Shown piece by piece: positions 23,890 to 35,789 of a DNA stretch of 64,000 nucleotides. Position 1 is the stretch's first letter. Every line of letters starts with the position of its first letter. The notes below the pieces were generated by a model. That model saw only the letters and a program-made list of their open reading frames with translations, had not been told where the DNA came from and did no database searches. A program made the position numbers and the translations under genes. The stretch lies in the NCBI GenBank assembly GCA_030765055.1, contig CM060951.1, forward strand, positions 52,325,137 to 52,389,136, written 5' to 3'. The DNA is from Mantis religiosa. Taxonomy: Eukaryota > Arthropoda > Insecta > Mantodea > Mantidae.

Positions 23890-23903
23890 ATGAGCTCCTA
23901 AGA

Positions 23904-24143
23904 TGTGTAGTGTTTAACGCCCGCTTTTACTACTTAGTCACCGCAGGCGATGAAACTGATGATACATGAGATGAAGATGGAGCACCGGTGGAATGAGATG
24001 GCGGGAGAAACCGCAGATCCCAGAGAAAACCCGCCCCAGCGCAGTGTTGTCCACCACAAATCTCGCTTTGCGGTCGCCTGGGATCGAACCCGGGCCGCCT
24101 TGGTGACAGCCAAGCGGTCTAACCACTGAGACACGGTGCGGCC
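23904..24143 (-). repeat. SINE family B with target-site duplication
   Basis: Same structure and orientation as the copy at 18801, roughly 90% similar by eye. Flanked by 14-bp direct repeats with two mismatches (ATGAGCTCCTAAGA at 23890 and ATGACCTCTTAAGA at 24144). The 3' end reads GTTAAACACTACACAT. Confidence 0.92.
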
Positions 24144-24157
24144 ATGACCTCTTAAGA

Positions 24158-24964
24158 GGTTTGACTATCACTTAAGTCCACTTCATTCCCCTAATCCCAT
24201 TTTATCTAGAGATAAATATGTAATAAGATCAGTTACACAAATATTTAAACTAAAGTCAAATTATATAGAAGAATGTTTTCTTTTAGGGAACGTTATACCT
24301 ATTTTTATCATGACTTAAAAGTAGGGTGAATGACATAAATTATTTTAGCCAACGGATCCCAAGGGCTCTACGAGTAAAATGTCCTCGAATATATCCTCTT
24401 ATGTATAAAAGAAGAAAGACAAATACAGAAAAGCTTCAATCCAGAAGGCCGATTTAAATCCTTACCCTTTGGGATAACAAAATACACTCTGTGCTTTGTC
24501 TGGATAAGGGGTTCACTCTCTTTTGTTTTAGCTCACGTCGTACTATGCGTACGAGCAAGTTGTTCAGTAAGAATGGAGGAAATGAATTAATAATGTTCGG
24601 AGGCTGGAACTTGTAGTGCTTTCTATGTGCAAGATCAAATTTTCCATCAGTAATCGAACCTTGATTCATTACCTGAAGTCAACCAACTAAACTATAGAAA
24701 GGATCAAATGAAGCTACCTATTGGGTACAAACACAGATTTCCTTCACGCAAAATAACAAACGAGTGTAGGTACACTGTTATCACAAGCCGAGCAGCACAC
24801 TATCAAGAAATTAGTTGGAATATGGCATTACAGTAGTAGTCTTTTAACTTGTATTGTTGACAAAATCACTTGAAACAAGGTGTAACTATGTTTGGTGAAA
24901 TATTTATACTCGATAAGAATAATCTTCATATCACTTATGCAGTCATTATGCCTTGCTTCGATTT
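24158..24964. other. No gene recognised
   Basis: AT-rich spacer. Short open frames only. Confidence 0.55.
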
Positions 24965-25052
24965 TGTTTTTAAATTTACATCCTCCAACTTTGTCATATC
25001 GGACGATGAATGAAATGGGTGACATGATACCCAGAATCCATAGAGCTTTGAT
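24965..25052 (-). repeat. SINE family A, 3' fragment
   Basis: The plus strand reads CATCCTCCAACTTTGTCATA, then TCGGACGATGAATGAAATGG, the reverse complement of the family A 3' end. The head half is missing. It sits about 20 bases from a full copy in the opposite orientation. Confidence 0.8.
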
Positions 25053-25072
25053 TAGCAATCATCTTTCAGAAA

Positions 25073-25315
25073 GCCCGCCTCGGTAGCGTAGATGGTAGCG
25101 TGTATGCCTCACGTTCAAGAGGTCACGTGTTCGAATCCCTATCAGAGTGAGTTACCTGGATAAGGTTTTCTACCGAGGTTTTCCCTTATCCTTCAACATG
25201 AGTATCCGGTGCCTCTAAGCTTCATGGCCTCTGGACTCATTTGAGCATCATTTCGCCCAATTCATTCACCGTCCGATATGACTTAACGTTGGAGAACTTA
25301 AATTTTAAAAAAAAA
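25073..25315 (+). repeat. SINE family A with short target-site duplication
   Basis: Full head (GCCCGCCTCGGTAGCGTAGA, B box GTTCGAATCCC) and body ending in an A-rich tail. Flanked by a 7-bp direct repeat, TTCAGAA (25065-25071 and 25316-25322). Confidence 0.88.
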
Positions 25316-25322
25316 TTCAGAA

Positions 25323-26550
25323 CGTGAAAGAACCTCTTATCAACCTCGATAAGACGAATATTATAAGCATTTAATACATTTTGAGGGATTATAAAGGAAT
25401 CACTTTTAACATCTGTAAAATCTAAATATTCATAACTTGAGTATCATTGTTGTCCAGTAGTTTTAATGTTAAAGTAGGATTTGAATTTTCATTAATTTAA
25501 TATAAAATACTAAGAGAAGGTAGGGCAATAAAATTTAAAACTAACGGTGGCAGAACAGTTCAAAGAATTTATAGGCTTTATCCATATAATTCAGCCTGAT
25601 TAAGATTCACACTTGCGTAATCTTGAACACGAAGCACACGCGCTGCCAGCTACGCTACAGAGGCGGTTCTGAAATTATTGATTCAGCTATGAGATTCTAA
25701 ATGTGTAACATTCAACTTATGAAGGTTTACAAAGAAAAAGAAAATATTCACGAACCTATAATAACATATATTTTAAACAAACACAAGGAAAATTGCATTA
25801 AAGTTTCCGGTCTGTTTCTCGGACCACATCTTTTCTTCTTTTTCCCTTCTGGTTATTTTGTTAAATAGATGCATTCCTACAAATTGAAAGCGACAAAATA
25901 GTGCCGTAGTTTGCATTGTAAAGCATTCATTCTCCATTCCTCTAAATCAATTATATAGTCTTAGAGATTCTTAATCCCCAACTATTTGCCAAATATATTT
26001 TCATATTTAAATCTCATTCAATTTATAATTTATTTAAAAAAGGATGAAAAAAAAGAAAAATTTTTATAGCCTTATTTTCACTTACATTATTTGTTTCATA
26101 TTATTTTATATTGTCATGATATATTATGTTTTCTGTTAAGAACTTTTGTGTGTTTCTCTGTGTCTTTATTGCAAATCATTTTAGAGTACATTCTTAATAA
26201 AAACTTCGGGTGTGTCAAATGAGTCTCCGCAAAGTACTCGGACTCATATGGATGTGGTTAAGTTGGTAGAGAAATTACGGTGGTACATTGACTTCCAAGG
26301 AGGCTAAGACTGTTCTTATTTCCTTTTACTTCTTGAATATCACAGTGCAAATGGTGCTTTTGTAAAGTGAAGTTAATATTGTGTTTTGTTTATGGAGTGA
26401 AGTTAATATGTTGAACATTGCCAACCCAACTGACGTGAGCGAGCGTCTCTGTGCGGAGAATCATTTGAGATACGCGTTAGTTTAATTCACCAAATGCCGC
26501 GAATTTCATTAATTATTTTATTCTTCTCTGTTCATTGAACTTCACTATTA
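25323..26550. other. No gene recognised; one short SINE A-like fragment
   Basis: AT-rich. Bases 25640-25674 (GCCAGCTACGCTACAGAGGC) resemble the reverse complement of the family A head and may be an old fragment. Confidence 0.45.
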
Positions 26551-27873
26551 TACGAGGTGGAACCCAAAAGAAGCCGGATTGTTTTCTTAAAAACTTTATT
26601 GATGAACCCTTTTACAAAACTACTTCAGTCACATACAAATACTCTCCATTACATGCGATGCACTTGTCAAGTATCTTTTCCCACTGTTGGAAGTATGTTT
26701 GAAACTCTTCAACTTTGATATTGTCCAATGCCCTTTGCGAAGCTGTTTTTACCGCCTCACATCGTCATGACGCTCCCCTTTTAGCGGTCTTTTCATTCGT
26801 GGAAATAGGAAAAAGTCGCACGGGGCTAGGTCCGGTGAATACGGAGCGTAGGGAACGACAGACCACCTCTGAGATGCCAAATAGTGGGTCACTCTTAAGG
26901 CCGTGTGTGATGAATCGTTGTCGTGATGCAGAAACCAGTCACCTGATCGCCAAAGTTCCGGGCGTTTCCTCCTCACATCTTCTCACAGACGCCTTAAAAT
27001 ATCCAAGTAAAAGTGCTGGTTAACAGTCTGGCCAGGGGGTACGAATTGCCGATGCACAATTTCACGAACATCAAAAAAGACAATGATCATCGTCTTCAAA
27101 TTTGGCTTCACCTGTCTTGCTTCTTCTGGTCTGGGAGATTTGGGAGTCCTCCACTGGCTTGACGCTTGCTTGCTTTCTGGGTTTTACTCGTAAGACCAAC
27201 TCTCAGCCCCTGTAATGACTTTGTTCATGAAGTTTGAATCACGTGCAATCTCTGTTTTCAAGTCCTGAGGCACATTCATGCGGATGGTTTTGTGCTCCTG
27301 TGTGAGAAGGCGCGGAACAAATTTAGCAGCAACACGTCTCATGTGCAAATCCTCGCTCAAAATCCGCTGGCACGAGTTCCAACTGATTCCTGTCGCTGCT
27401 GAAATTTGGTCGATCGTTTGGCGACGATCCTCGTTGATCTATTGGCGGACCTTTTCAATATTCGCCTCATTTTGCGATGTTGAAGGTCGTCCAGAACGAG
27501 CTTGGTCTTCAACACACATCTCACCACGTTTAAAGCGCCCAAACCACTCGAAAACCTGTGTGCGGCTCATCGTGTCCTCCTGGAAAGCTTCCTGAAGCAT
27601 TTGGTGTGTCTCCGTTGCAGTTTTTTAAGCAGGAAACAAAATTTCACACACACTCTTCGTTCTTTTAAGGTTGTCATAACGATTTCGCAGAGGTAACCCG
27701 CCAACAGTCAGAGAAACACAATACCACACTTGCACGTTCAGCTCTACACTGACGCCATCTGCACAGCAGTTTCATGAAGGTCTCTACTAATACTATATAG
27801 CGTGAGAACCCTGCACTAGGTCTACGAGTGGCAGTGCCCTCAGAGTCCGTTTTCTTTTGGGTCCCCCCTCGTA
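26551..27873 (-). mobile_element. mariner element, 1323 bp, with both terminal repeats
   Basis: The left end reads TACGAGGTGGAACCCAAAAG from 26551, and the right end, on the minus strand from 27873, reads TACGAGGGGGGACCCAAAAG. Length and termini are those of a complete mariner. The transposase lies on the minus strand between them and is inactivated. Confidence 0.88.
26630..27676 (-). pseudogene. mariner transposase, inactivated, first catalytic Asp lost
   Basis: From ATG at 27676 (MTTLKERRVCVKFCF) the frame shifts within 50 bases. Recognisable blocks follow: WFGRFKRGEMCVEDQARSG, INEDRRQTI, GISWNSCQRILSEDLHMRRV, RRVAAKFVPRLLTQEHK, VITGAESW, then FLHHDNDSSH and YSPDLAPCDFFLF. The last two Asp have the mariner D34D spacing, but the first site reads GAESW (27196-27210) where the family has GDE[ST]W. 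A stop follows SYE just downstream. At least two more stops or shifts occur. It is dead both by coding capacity and at the active site. Confidence 0.88.
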
Positions 27874-28377
27874 TGTTCACAACTACATAATGAGTTCTTT
27901 ATTTTCAGTTTAAAGCCAATTAGTTGTGTTAACATATAAGGCACATTCATGCGTCCTAAATTGTGCTGTTTCTTGGTAACGGAGGAGTCATAATTATTGC
28001 CAATACCTACTGAAATAAACATGACGTAAATATGCAATAATGTATCGTTTTGCATACTTGATCAGGTCCATAAGATACTACAAAAAACATATATATTTAG
28101 GGACAATCGCAGAATGTAAATATAACGTTGTCTCTGGTCATCAAGTTAGCTGGAATATGAATGTTAATAAAAAGAGAGCTTTAATTTATAACTTTGGTTT
28201 ATTTTAAATTATGTTTCAAGCTCCACATAAGTGTTCCAGTTTACTACACCCTGCTATCTTATGTTACAGTTGCCTTTGCAATATATTTTCTAGTTTTATA
28301 GTTAAATTCCAGTTGAAGGATGATACGTAAAAATTTATGGTTAACGTACCTATTAACATACTTAAAAGGCAGTTTTA
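27874..28377. other. No gene recognised
   Basis: AT-rich spacer between two DNA transposons. Confidence 0.55.
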
Positions 28378-29555
28378 TTATGTGTTTTAAATAGGGAAAG
28401 TTCTATCCTGTAGCGAATCAGATGTGTTAGTGCCTTCAGCTTTGCCACCTTGTTACCCCACTCTTTGTTATATTTCCCTCTCTATCGCACACTTGCGAGT
28501 GTTCTTGGCGCTAGACTTAAGGAAAGGTAAACTGAATTTTCCAAAGTTTTATAATAATGCAGTTGTTGAATTCACAATTGCAACATGGATGTTCTTATAT
28601 TACGCAAATGGTTTAAATATTTAGTTTAAAATTAATTATAGTTTATGAATTATTTATTTTCCTAATCCAACGAAGATACCAGCGCTGCATCCATATAGCT
28701 GTGAATGCTACTTACATTAAGAGATAATTCGCCATTTTCATTGTCTTCATCGTCTACGTGTTTGAAATTTATGATGATAGGTTCCAAAAGTTGTCATCCT
28801 GTAGTTTATCTGATATCTCACGCAGTTTTCCCAATCTTGTTGTCTTTATTGTCTATTTCTTCGTGAATAAGTCGTTCAACGTCAATCAGTTTAAAAATAT
28901 CATTTCTGTTTACTACATATTTGAGCCCAAATTAACTCAATTGGATTGTTCTGGCAGTAGTAAGGGAGAAGGTGGATCGTGTCTCATTGAACCAACTGAT
29001 ACACTTTTTGATGTAAGAGTAACTGAATAATTGCTTTGAAATCTCTAGAGTAGACAGAGATTGTGAACCATTCATAAACAAAGATATAATGTGAGCAGGC
29101 ACATTTTTCAGATCACCAGAAAGTGTGTTGTTTGCTCTCATCGAATTTAGCAAACACCTTGGCTTATTCAAAGTATATATTTCTTTTATCACTTCGTGTC
29201 AAACGTTTACGTTTCAGTTCTGAATAATTTCAAATATACGTTCAAACGTGCTTACGTGCTTACGTCGCAATGCATTGTTGTAATATAATGGTATCTACTT
29301 TATTTATTTGTATTAGGAAAACTATTTGAGCTAAAAAATATGGGGTTTTTACGGTTTGTTAAGTACATTACTCTCTCCTTCCTCGTGGATCAGTTTTTTA
29401 CTTTTTGTCTTAGCGCGAATAGTATTTATTAGTTTGCCACTCGTCACACACCACTTAAGGGGAATGCCATACTACAACACCGCAGGACTCCGATTGGTTG
29501 CTCACCTAGTTAGCGCTCAAGGGCAAACATCATCCCGATGGAATCTGCTAAGGCA
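28378..29555 (-). mobile_element. IS630/Tc1-superfamily transposon, family T (copy 2)
   Basis: The terminus TTATGTGTTTTAAATAGGGA starts at 28378 after a TA and matches the ends of the 12.1-kb copy. The rest aligns in inverted orientation, including GACAACAAGATTGGGAAAAC and the AACCATTCATAAACAAAGAT region. The far end near 29555 is too diverged to place exactly. It has a single copy of the ~220-bp segment duplicated in copy 1. On the minus strand near 28920-28970 the transposase motif survives only as ELIWAQ-like coding. Confidence 0.7.
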
Positions 29556-29845
29556 AATTCTGATTTAACAATTTATATTCTAAATAAAATGTCAATTCAC
29601 AATTTAAGGATCATAGGAATTCATTGTCCATTGTAGAATAGAATAACCCAAAACTGTTATAATGTACTGTGTGTAAAAAATAGACAATTATATCTCCCAG
29701 AGTTTGAAATTCGTCTATTTGTAGCCTTTAGTTCTCTTATTTGCCAGTTAAATAAAAACATAAAGTAAAAGTTGCTGGCAAGAATCCTTACATCTACAGA
29801 GACTACACGTAGTACAGTAGAGGGGTAATCATCATTCAAGTATGG

Positions 29846-30090
29846 GCCCGCCTCGGTACAGAGGTGGTAGCATGTCTGCCTCACGTTCAAGGGGTCCCGA
29901 GTTCAAATCTCGGTCAGGGTGAGTTACCTGGATAAGTTTTCTTCCGGGGGTTTCCCTTATCCTGGAAGACAAATGTCGGGTAACTCTAAGCTCCATGGAC
30001 CCCGGACTCATTTGACCATCATGTCACCTATTTCATTCATCGTCCGATATGACTTGACGTTGCAGGACATACATTACAAACAAACAAACG
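29846..30090 (+). repeat. SINE family A with target-site duplication
   Basis: Complete head (B box GAGTTCAAATCTC), body and an ACAAACAA-type tail. The flanking 11-bp direct repeat TTCAAGTATGG (29835-29845 and 30091-30101) is perfect. Confidence 0.93.
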
Positions 30091-30101
30091 TTCAAGTATG
30101 G

Positions 30102-31082
30102 ATTGTAATTATAACAATGTATGTCTGTATGTATTAGTCAAGTAGTCAAGTTGAAAGAAAAGATTCATTCACTGAAAAACAATTTACTTGTTTAATTTAA
30201 TATGAGTTGTTACCTGCACCACGATAAAGCAAATAAGCATAATTAGTCACGTTTTTTGACTTTATATTTAGTCATTGCTAAACTGAATCTTATGAATCAA
30301 ACCATTCTAAGCTAAATATGCATAAAATGGTGAACGATTTTGAAACTTTTTGAAAAAAGTGCCAAGTGAAATAACGGGATATGGCTTCATGACGTTGACC
30401 TTCATCTCCTCAGTTTCATGCTATGGCATACACTGCTCCTTAGTGTGCCGTAATATAAGACCACTGCCTAAAACCAGTATTGTTGACCTCTAAACATGCG
30501 TAAACGTGTATTTTTAAAGCGCGATTGCCTGGAAGGCGAATCATGTAATTGTGGCCTGAACCAGACTGTCGATGAGCCAAACATTTATGACGCAAGTTAA
30601 TCACCATAGTATAGCGTATCATCGAATATTAAACAACTAACAGTTAAGTCAAACCAGCTTCAACTGAATATAAAGGAGTGTATATAAGAAAGAAAAGGAT
30701 GGAAAATTAACTATAAATAATGTCATTGAATTTCTTCTACAATAACGAGCTCTTTTGCTAACCCTGGAGCCACCTGGAGTGTGGACTGTATTTGGGGCGC
30801 ACGTCGTGGGCAAAATCTCTTGCAAAATAGCAAATCTTTATCGACATAAATACGTTAGATAAACGTACCACCTTACATACATACATAATTATAACATTTT
30901 GCATCGGTTTTCTCCACCCGCATTTCATTATATATGAATAACTTCTATTTTGCCATAAATAGGATTACTGACATCAGTAAATGGAGTGATAATTATGAAT
31001 AAATTTATACTTCAAATTGTTAAATATTTCACACTTCTAATTCATCCAGGAAGTTTAGTAATAGCACACTTTCCTATCAAGA
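30102..31082. other. No gene recognised
   Basis: AT-rich. Open frames are under 65 codons. Confidence 0.55.
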
Positions 31083-31332
31083 TTTTTTTTTTTTTTTTTT
31101 TTGTTTTAATTTATATACTCCAATGTTAAATCATATTTGACGATGAATGAAATGGGTGAAATGATGCTAAAATGAGCCCAGCGTCCACAGGCCTTAGATT
31201 TACCCGACATTTGTCGTTCAATAATGGAAAACCCCGGAAGAAACCTTATCCAGGTAACTCGCCCTGAACGAAATTTGAACTCGGGATCTCTTGAGCGTAA
31301 GGCAAACACACTATCTAAGCTACAGAGGTGAG
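31083..31332 (-). repeat. SINE family A with poly(A)-type tail
   Basis: On the plus strand a 20-base T run leads into TCATATTTGACGATGAATGA and ends at a head copy mutated to CTACAGAGGTGAG. The other copies carry AT-, TTTA- or ACAA-type tails, so tail composition varies between copies. Confidence 0.85.
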
Positions 31333-31450
31333 TTTTACTGTAGCTAGTTCAGAAAACAACACCCAATAAAATGTTATTAAAGTAAGAGTCGATGATAATC
31401 ATCATCTTCAAAGATTGGACCCTATGACCCGTTCCGTTCTCTTCAAGAAC

Positions 31451-32050
31451 CTACTGATCCTTCCAGCGTAGAGCTGGGCGTTCCACATCTCTCTTCCCCT
31501 TCGGCATATAATCTAAAACTCTTCTTGAAAATCGTTCAGCGTCCATTCTTAAAATATGATTTTTCCATTCATTTTTGTTCTTTAATATTTTAGTGTTTAA
31601 ATTAAAAATCTCAATCTATTCTCTTATTTTTTCGCTTCTTACGTGGTCTATTCTTGTATAACCTGCCACGCTTCTCAAAAATCTCATCTCTGCCGATTCT
31701 AGCTGTCTGCGTTGGTTCTTTGCCAGTGTCCATACTTCGAGACCGTATGTTAACGTTGGGACTGCCATTATCTTATAACATTTCGTCTTTGTTTCCTTTC
31801 GTGTTTTCCTGTTCAGCGTTCTTATTATAGTCCCACATATTTGATTGAATCTGTTTAATTTCATCTCCATATCCTTATTATTTGCTACTGCTACTGTGTA
31901 GCCTAGATAGTTAAAACTATTAACCTGTTCTATTATTTTATTGTTTATAACTATTTTTGCTCTTATGTTGTTCTTTCCTCTAAAAGCCATTACTTTATTT
32001 TTGTGTTCTGAGATTGAAAGGTTTATATATTTCCGCTATGTTGTTTATAC
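31451..32050 (-). pseudogene. RTE-like LINE reverse transcriptase, C-terminal part
   Basis: LINE polyprotein that copied its own RNA at the target site. On the minus strand: KNKVMAFRGK, FNYLGYTVAV, then TLTYGLEVWTLAKNQRRQLE, AEMRFLRSVAGYTR, HVRSEKIRE. These are the region after the catalytic YADD and the thumb/connection of endonuclease-type LINE reverse transcriptases. An in-frame TAG at 31616-31618 interrupts; the same frame continues with HILRMDAERFSRRVL and PKGKRDVERPALRWKDQ to TAG at 31451-31453. The catalytic centre and endonuclease are absent (5' truncated). The plus-strand fragment at 35790 covers the segment just upstream in the same family. Confidence 0.8.
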
Positions 32051-32627
32051 ATTCGATGATTAAAAACTAAATTTACTTCACTTTACTTCTAATGTAAATT
32101 ATACTACTATACATTAGGCTATCCAGTAATAAAAAATATTCTAGCGATTGCGATAAATATGGATTGATAGCTTTTATGTTCCTTCCAAAGGATATAAAAT
32201 AGACGTCAGCGATATTTGATATGTCGATATTTTTCTCTGAAACAAAAAAAAATGAACAACAGGTTCAGTGACAAAAATAAATACGTGCTGTGACATTATT
32301 TGTATCCTAAATAAGTAAAGGGGTGCCCACAGAGAGCGTATGTTGACATGCTATTGTCGGTCATGCAGCACAATTCACTGTCATTAGCTCTGCCTATAAC
32401 CTGTTGACATTATTTCACCATTATTAACAAAGCTAGGAGAGCACTAAGTTGACACAGTGCACTTAGACCTTGGCTTAATGTAACGGTTGTACTGCCATTA
32501 TAAAAAAAAAAACAAGTTCTTTAGCAATATCTTTCAATTACTCTATTCCGCAATGATCAAAATGTATTGCACTTAGATCTGAGATATTTAGTCAGATTAC
32601 CTACTTTCCAAATATCTGTTCTACCTT
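32051..32627. other. No gene recognised
   Basis: AT-rich spacer ending at the 7-bp duplication that flanks the next element. Confidence 0.55.
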
Positions 32628-32634
32628 TAATTAA

Positions 32635-33425
32635 ACTGGGCAACAAAAATATTATTTATGAATGTTTCGAGCACTTCACGAGCCAATTCCTACTAATTTT
32701 GGGTTGAGAAAAACGAATGTGAATATGAAAAAATTTATTACCTCTAGGTTTTTAGGATATACACAAGGTGGAGGTATTACATATTAACGGATTGAGAGAA
32801 AAGGATTCATTTTAATTACATACACGCTAACAACAATGAAAGTGCATTTGATTTTTGAAACTAGTAATTACATGCTAAATTTCTGGAAAAATACTTTGCA
32901 GATAGTCCTGTCTGAAGAGAATTATGTGGTGGCCTATTGACTCCGTCGTCTTTTAGCTTGGCTCTTGTGATGGAGTTCCGCAGAATCCCTATACAAAGAC
33001 CAACAGTAATCCGCAAGCATTACTTCAGTCCAACGGCCCTGATATCTTTGTTCCATAACAGAAATGTCCTGAAGGAATCTCTCCCCATGTTCATCACTAA
33101 CAGCTCCATAACTAGGAGGGAAAAAGTCTAGGTGGGAGTGGAGAAAATGGATCCTAAGGGACATGTTGCGTCCAAGATTACGGCATTTTTGCAAGAGCAC
33201 TGTCACCAAATGCCTGTAGTTGTCATCTACGGTATTTTGTCAGGTGTGAAAACTCCCAAAAACATTCCCCCAAATGTAAAATCTTCACTCTAAAATTTAA
33301 ATGTCACTTTATCTTTAAAACAAGAGCTAATCTGTCATTTTTATGGTGATTTTTGAATTCAGCAGATTGAAATACATGCAATTTCATTATTTTAACCCCC
33401 GAAACATTTTGATTATTGCCCAGTG
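32635..33425. mobile_element. TIR element, family G (copy 1), carrying a captured gene fragment
   Basis: The left end reads ACTGGGCAACAAAAATATTA. The right end, on the minus strand, reads CACTGGGCAATAATCAAAAT. Both then approach a TGTTTCG motif. A 7-bp direct repeat TAATTAA flanks the element (32628-32634 and 33426-33432). A second copy at 49058-50049 matches along the whole length. No transposase is visible, so it is non-autonomous; the inside carries the minus-strand fragment described separately. Confidence 0.75.
32934..33209 (-). pseudogene. Captured fragment of a conserved protein of unknown function
   Basis: An uninterrupted 91-codon frame: LLQKCRNLGRNMSLRIHFLH, SHLDFFPPSYGAVSDEHGER, DISVMEQRYQGRW, MLADYCWSLYRD, ending in a basic KRRRSQ tail and a stop. 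I recall closely similar strings recurring in predicted proteins of many insects and other invertebrates without an assigned function; this is memory, not a search. It looks like the C-terminal part of a larger protein, since the start has no promoter context and upstream frames (DNYRHLV-like) are broken. The second family G copy has the same frame with a TGG-to-TAG stop and an inserted SINE. Confidence 0.55.
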
Positions 33426-33432
33426 TAATTAA

Positions 33433-33826
33433 TCACAACATAAAAGTAGGATGTGTGACACTCACATTGATTTCTCTACTCACTCCTACAAACTGTACTC
33501 ACAGAAAGGTATTCTTCCCCCTTCTTATTAATCCAGATAAAACAGGTAAAACAATAGTTATGTGAGGCTTTGATGTTCTATAACTTTGTTAGGCAATAAA
33601 ATCTAACGACTTCCCATTTGTGAAAATAAGTACCTTAGAAGAAATTTGTCGCATAGGTTGTGTGATTAAATGTGATCTACATATTTTGTGTAGCAAGGTA
33701 TTCATATTTTGTACAATTTACCATTTGTGCAATTATACTCCGAATGTAGTCGCCGTTTCTTTCTAGCGGCCCCTGCTTAACCTCTGGTTCTTGTCTCAAG
33801 CCCTAAAGATGTTGGTGCTTTTGCGG

Positions 33827-33828
<2 letters not shown>
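33433..33828. other. No gene recognised
   Basis: AT-rich spacer before the dinucleotide array. Confidence 0.55.
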
Positions 33829-33900
<72 letters not shown>

Positions 33901-33974
33901 ACACACAGACACACACAGACACACACAGACACACACACACATACACACACACAGACACACACAGACACACACAG

Positions 33975-34026
<52 letters not shown>
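33829..34026 (+). repeat. (CA)n/(TA)n compound microsatellite
   Basis: About 165 bases of CA with interspersed CAGACACA and CATACACA variants, followed by about 34 bases of TA. Long Cys/Val and Thr/His frames across it are artefacts. Confidence 0.97.
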
Positions 34027-34028
<2 letters not shown>

Positions 34029-34889
34029 GAAGTTCCTTGACTATATCTTTCTCGCCGTGTGCTTAGTTCAGCTAAACATAGAAAAGTTATGGGCACTATC
34101 TTTCCGTAAGAACGAGGTCGTGGATCTCAGATTGTGGAAATGTCCAAAGACAAGTATGTTCACAGTCTGTTAAATTTATTTATTTATTATTCATCAGACA
34201 GTCCCTTGGCATTTCAACTCTTACTAAACCAAAGAACTGTCCTTTTTCTCCTAGTAATTATGCTTCTAACAATGTGCGTCCCTTTCACACTCAAGTTTAT
34301 AAAGATGCTTTGCATATCTATCTCACAATAACTCACTCACGTGAACTACTGTGTATATGTGTACGTGCGCGTGCGTGCATATGTGTGTGTCCATTCCTCC
34401 CAGAGATCATATTAGAAGCAAGGGAAAAATATTAGCCATTGCGACCTGCTAACAATGCTGTGTTCAGTTTCATGCTCCTACTCTTAAAAAATACGAGACA
34501 TTGTCATTGAGTTAGAATTATATACCATTCTATCACCTTATTTGAAACGTCTATTAGATTATTGTTTGTACAACTGAGGGGAAGACCTCGCACATTTACA
34601 ACTACATTGCAGCTATCACCTCTCCCATGAAAAAGGAATGAACAACCATAGGAGAGAAGGCACCACAGGCAGACATCAATAGAATACATTGCATGCGTGG
34701 AAGTCCCTGAAATCCCACATGGAACGAGGACAACCCGTCAACCAATATCCTTACAGGAGTACCATTTCCTCTGTACAAACATCTACATAATCTGTCTAGC
34801 ACACCACGAAACCTAAAGAAATGGCAATGAAACGTAATGAAGGGAAAACTATGCAAAGGAAATAGTGCTATATAAAAATCAGTCCAGCG
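34027..34889. other. No gene recognised
   Basis: AT-rich. Bases 34610-34889 may be the body of the tRNA-like repeat that follows (minus strand), but no second copy confirms this. Confidence 0.4.
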
Positions 34890-34995
34890 TTCATCCACCA
34901 ACAAATAAAAACCAGTGGGCCGACGGCCAAAGGCAATCGAACCCAGATCGTCCAACTTTGTACCTCACACCTTACCTCGGAGCCATCTTGTTTGT
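34890..34995 (-). repeat. tRNA-like segment, possible SINE head
   Basis: On the minus strand: ATGGCTCCGAGGTAAGGTGT (A-box-like), then GGGTTCGATTGCC (B-box-like). It lacks a full cloverleaf, so it is not a tRNA gene. Single copy in the window. Confidence 0.4.
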
Positions 34996-35789
34996 GTCCA
35001 GTAAGGTTTACTCTGATGTTATAGTTAGTCCTGGATACTTGGAGTTTTGAATTCTTTGAAACCATAGGCATAAGAAATGCACCGTAATGGTTCTTAGTCC
35101 ACCGCTAGACTGCACTGCATTCATCTAGGATTATAATGATAATGAGTCATGTTGCACCAAATTATTTTAGAATAAAACAAGTGATGCTTAAGATGAAATA
35201 GGGAATTAGTCCCCCGTGACGAAGTAAGACGACAAAAGCCCAAAATGTCGCACTGCACAAATTAGTGACAAAGAGAGTACACAAAATTAGCTCAAGCTAG
35301 TTACGTAAGGTTAATTAAAAGTTTATAACTTTTTCCCCGGTGCGACGATCGTGTTGCTGTGGAACGGAGATCACAAACGGGAAAGTTGTGACTTTCTCCC
35401 GGTTAACGAGCTAGTCATTACTGAGCAAGTGAGGCATGCTGCAGAACACAGGAAGACAAACACTTGTCAACAGGGACATGCATTCATTACAGTCCAGGAG
35501 TCATCAAGCATTTAAACCATTAGTTTTCCGTCCCAATGCACTTGCTCCAAGCACTCGCGGTAAACCACCCTTCCGGTGAAGGAAGAGGTAACAATGCATT
35601 CCATGGTTTGTGTGGCTTGGGAAGTCTAAAGCTCCAATCATCTCCTTGAGTTGGACGTATTTATGTATTTAATTTAACAGCACTCATTCACCCATATAAG
35701 TTTTCCTCCACCTACTTTCCTATAAGTATTCCACTTTTCCTCTACCTACTTTATCTCAATCGAGATGAACACTGCTAATATTCTTGTAG
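34996..35789. other. No gene recognised; short hairpin at about 35379-35402
   Basis: CGGGAAAGT-TGTG-ACTTTCTCCCG can fold with one bulge. No coding or regulatory context is apparent. Confidence 0.4.

Noticed and set aside
33777..34096. Cys/Val-rich and Thr/His-rich frames on both strands
   Set aside because: Translation of the CA/TA microsatellite.
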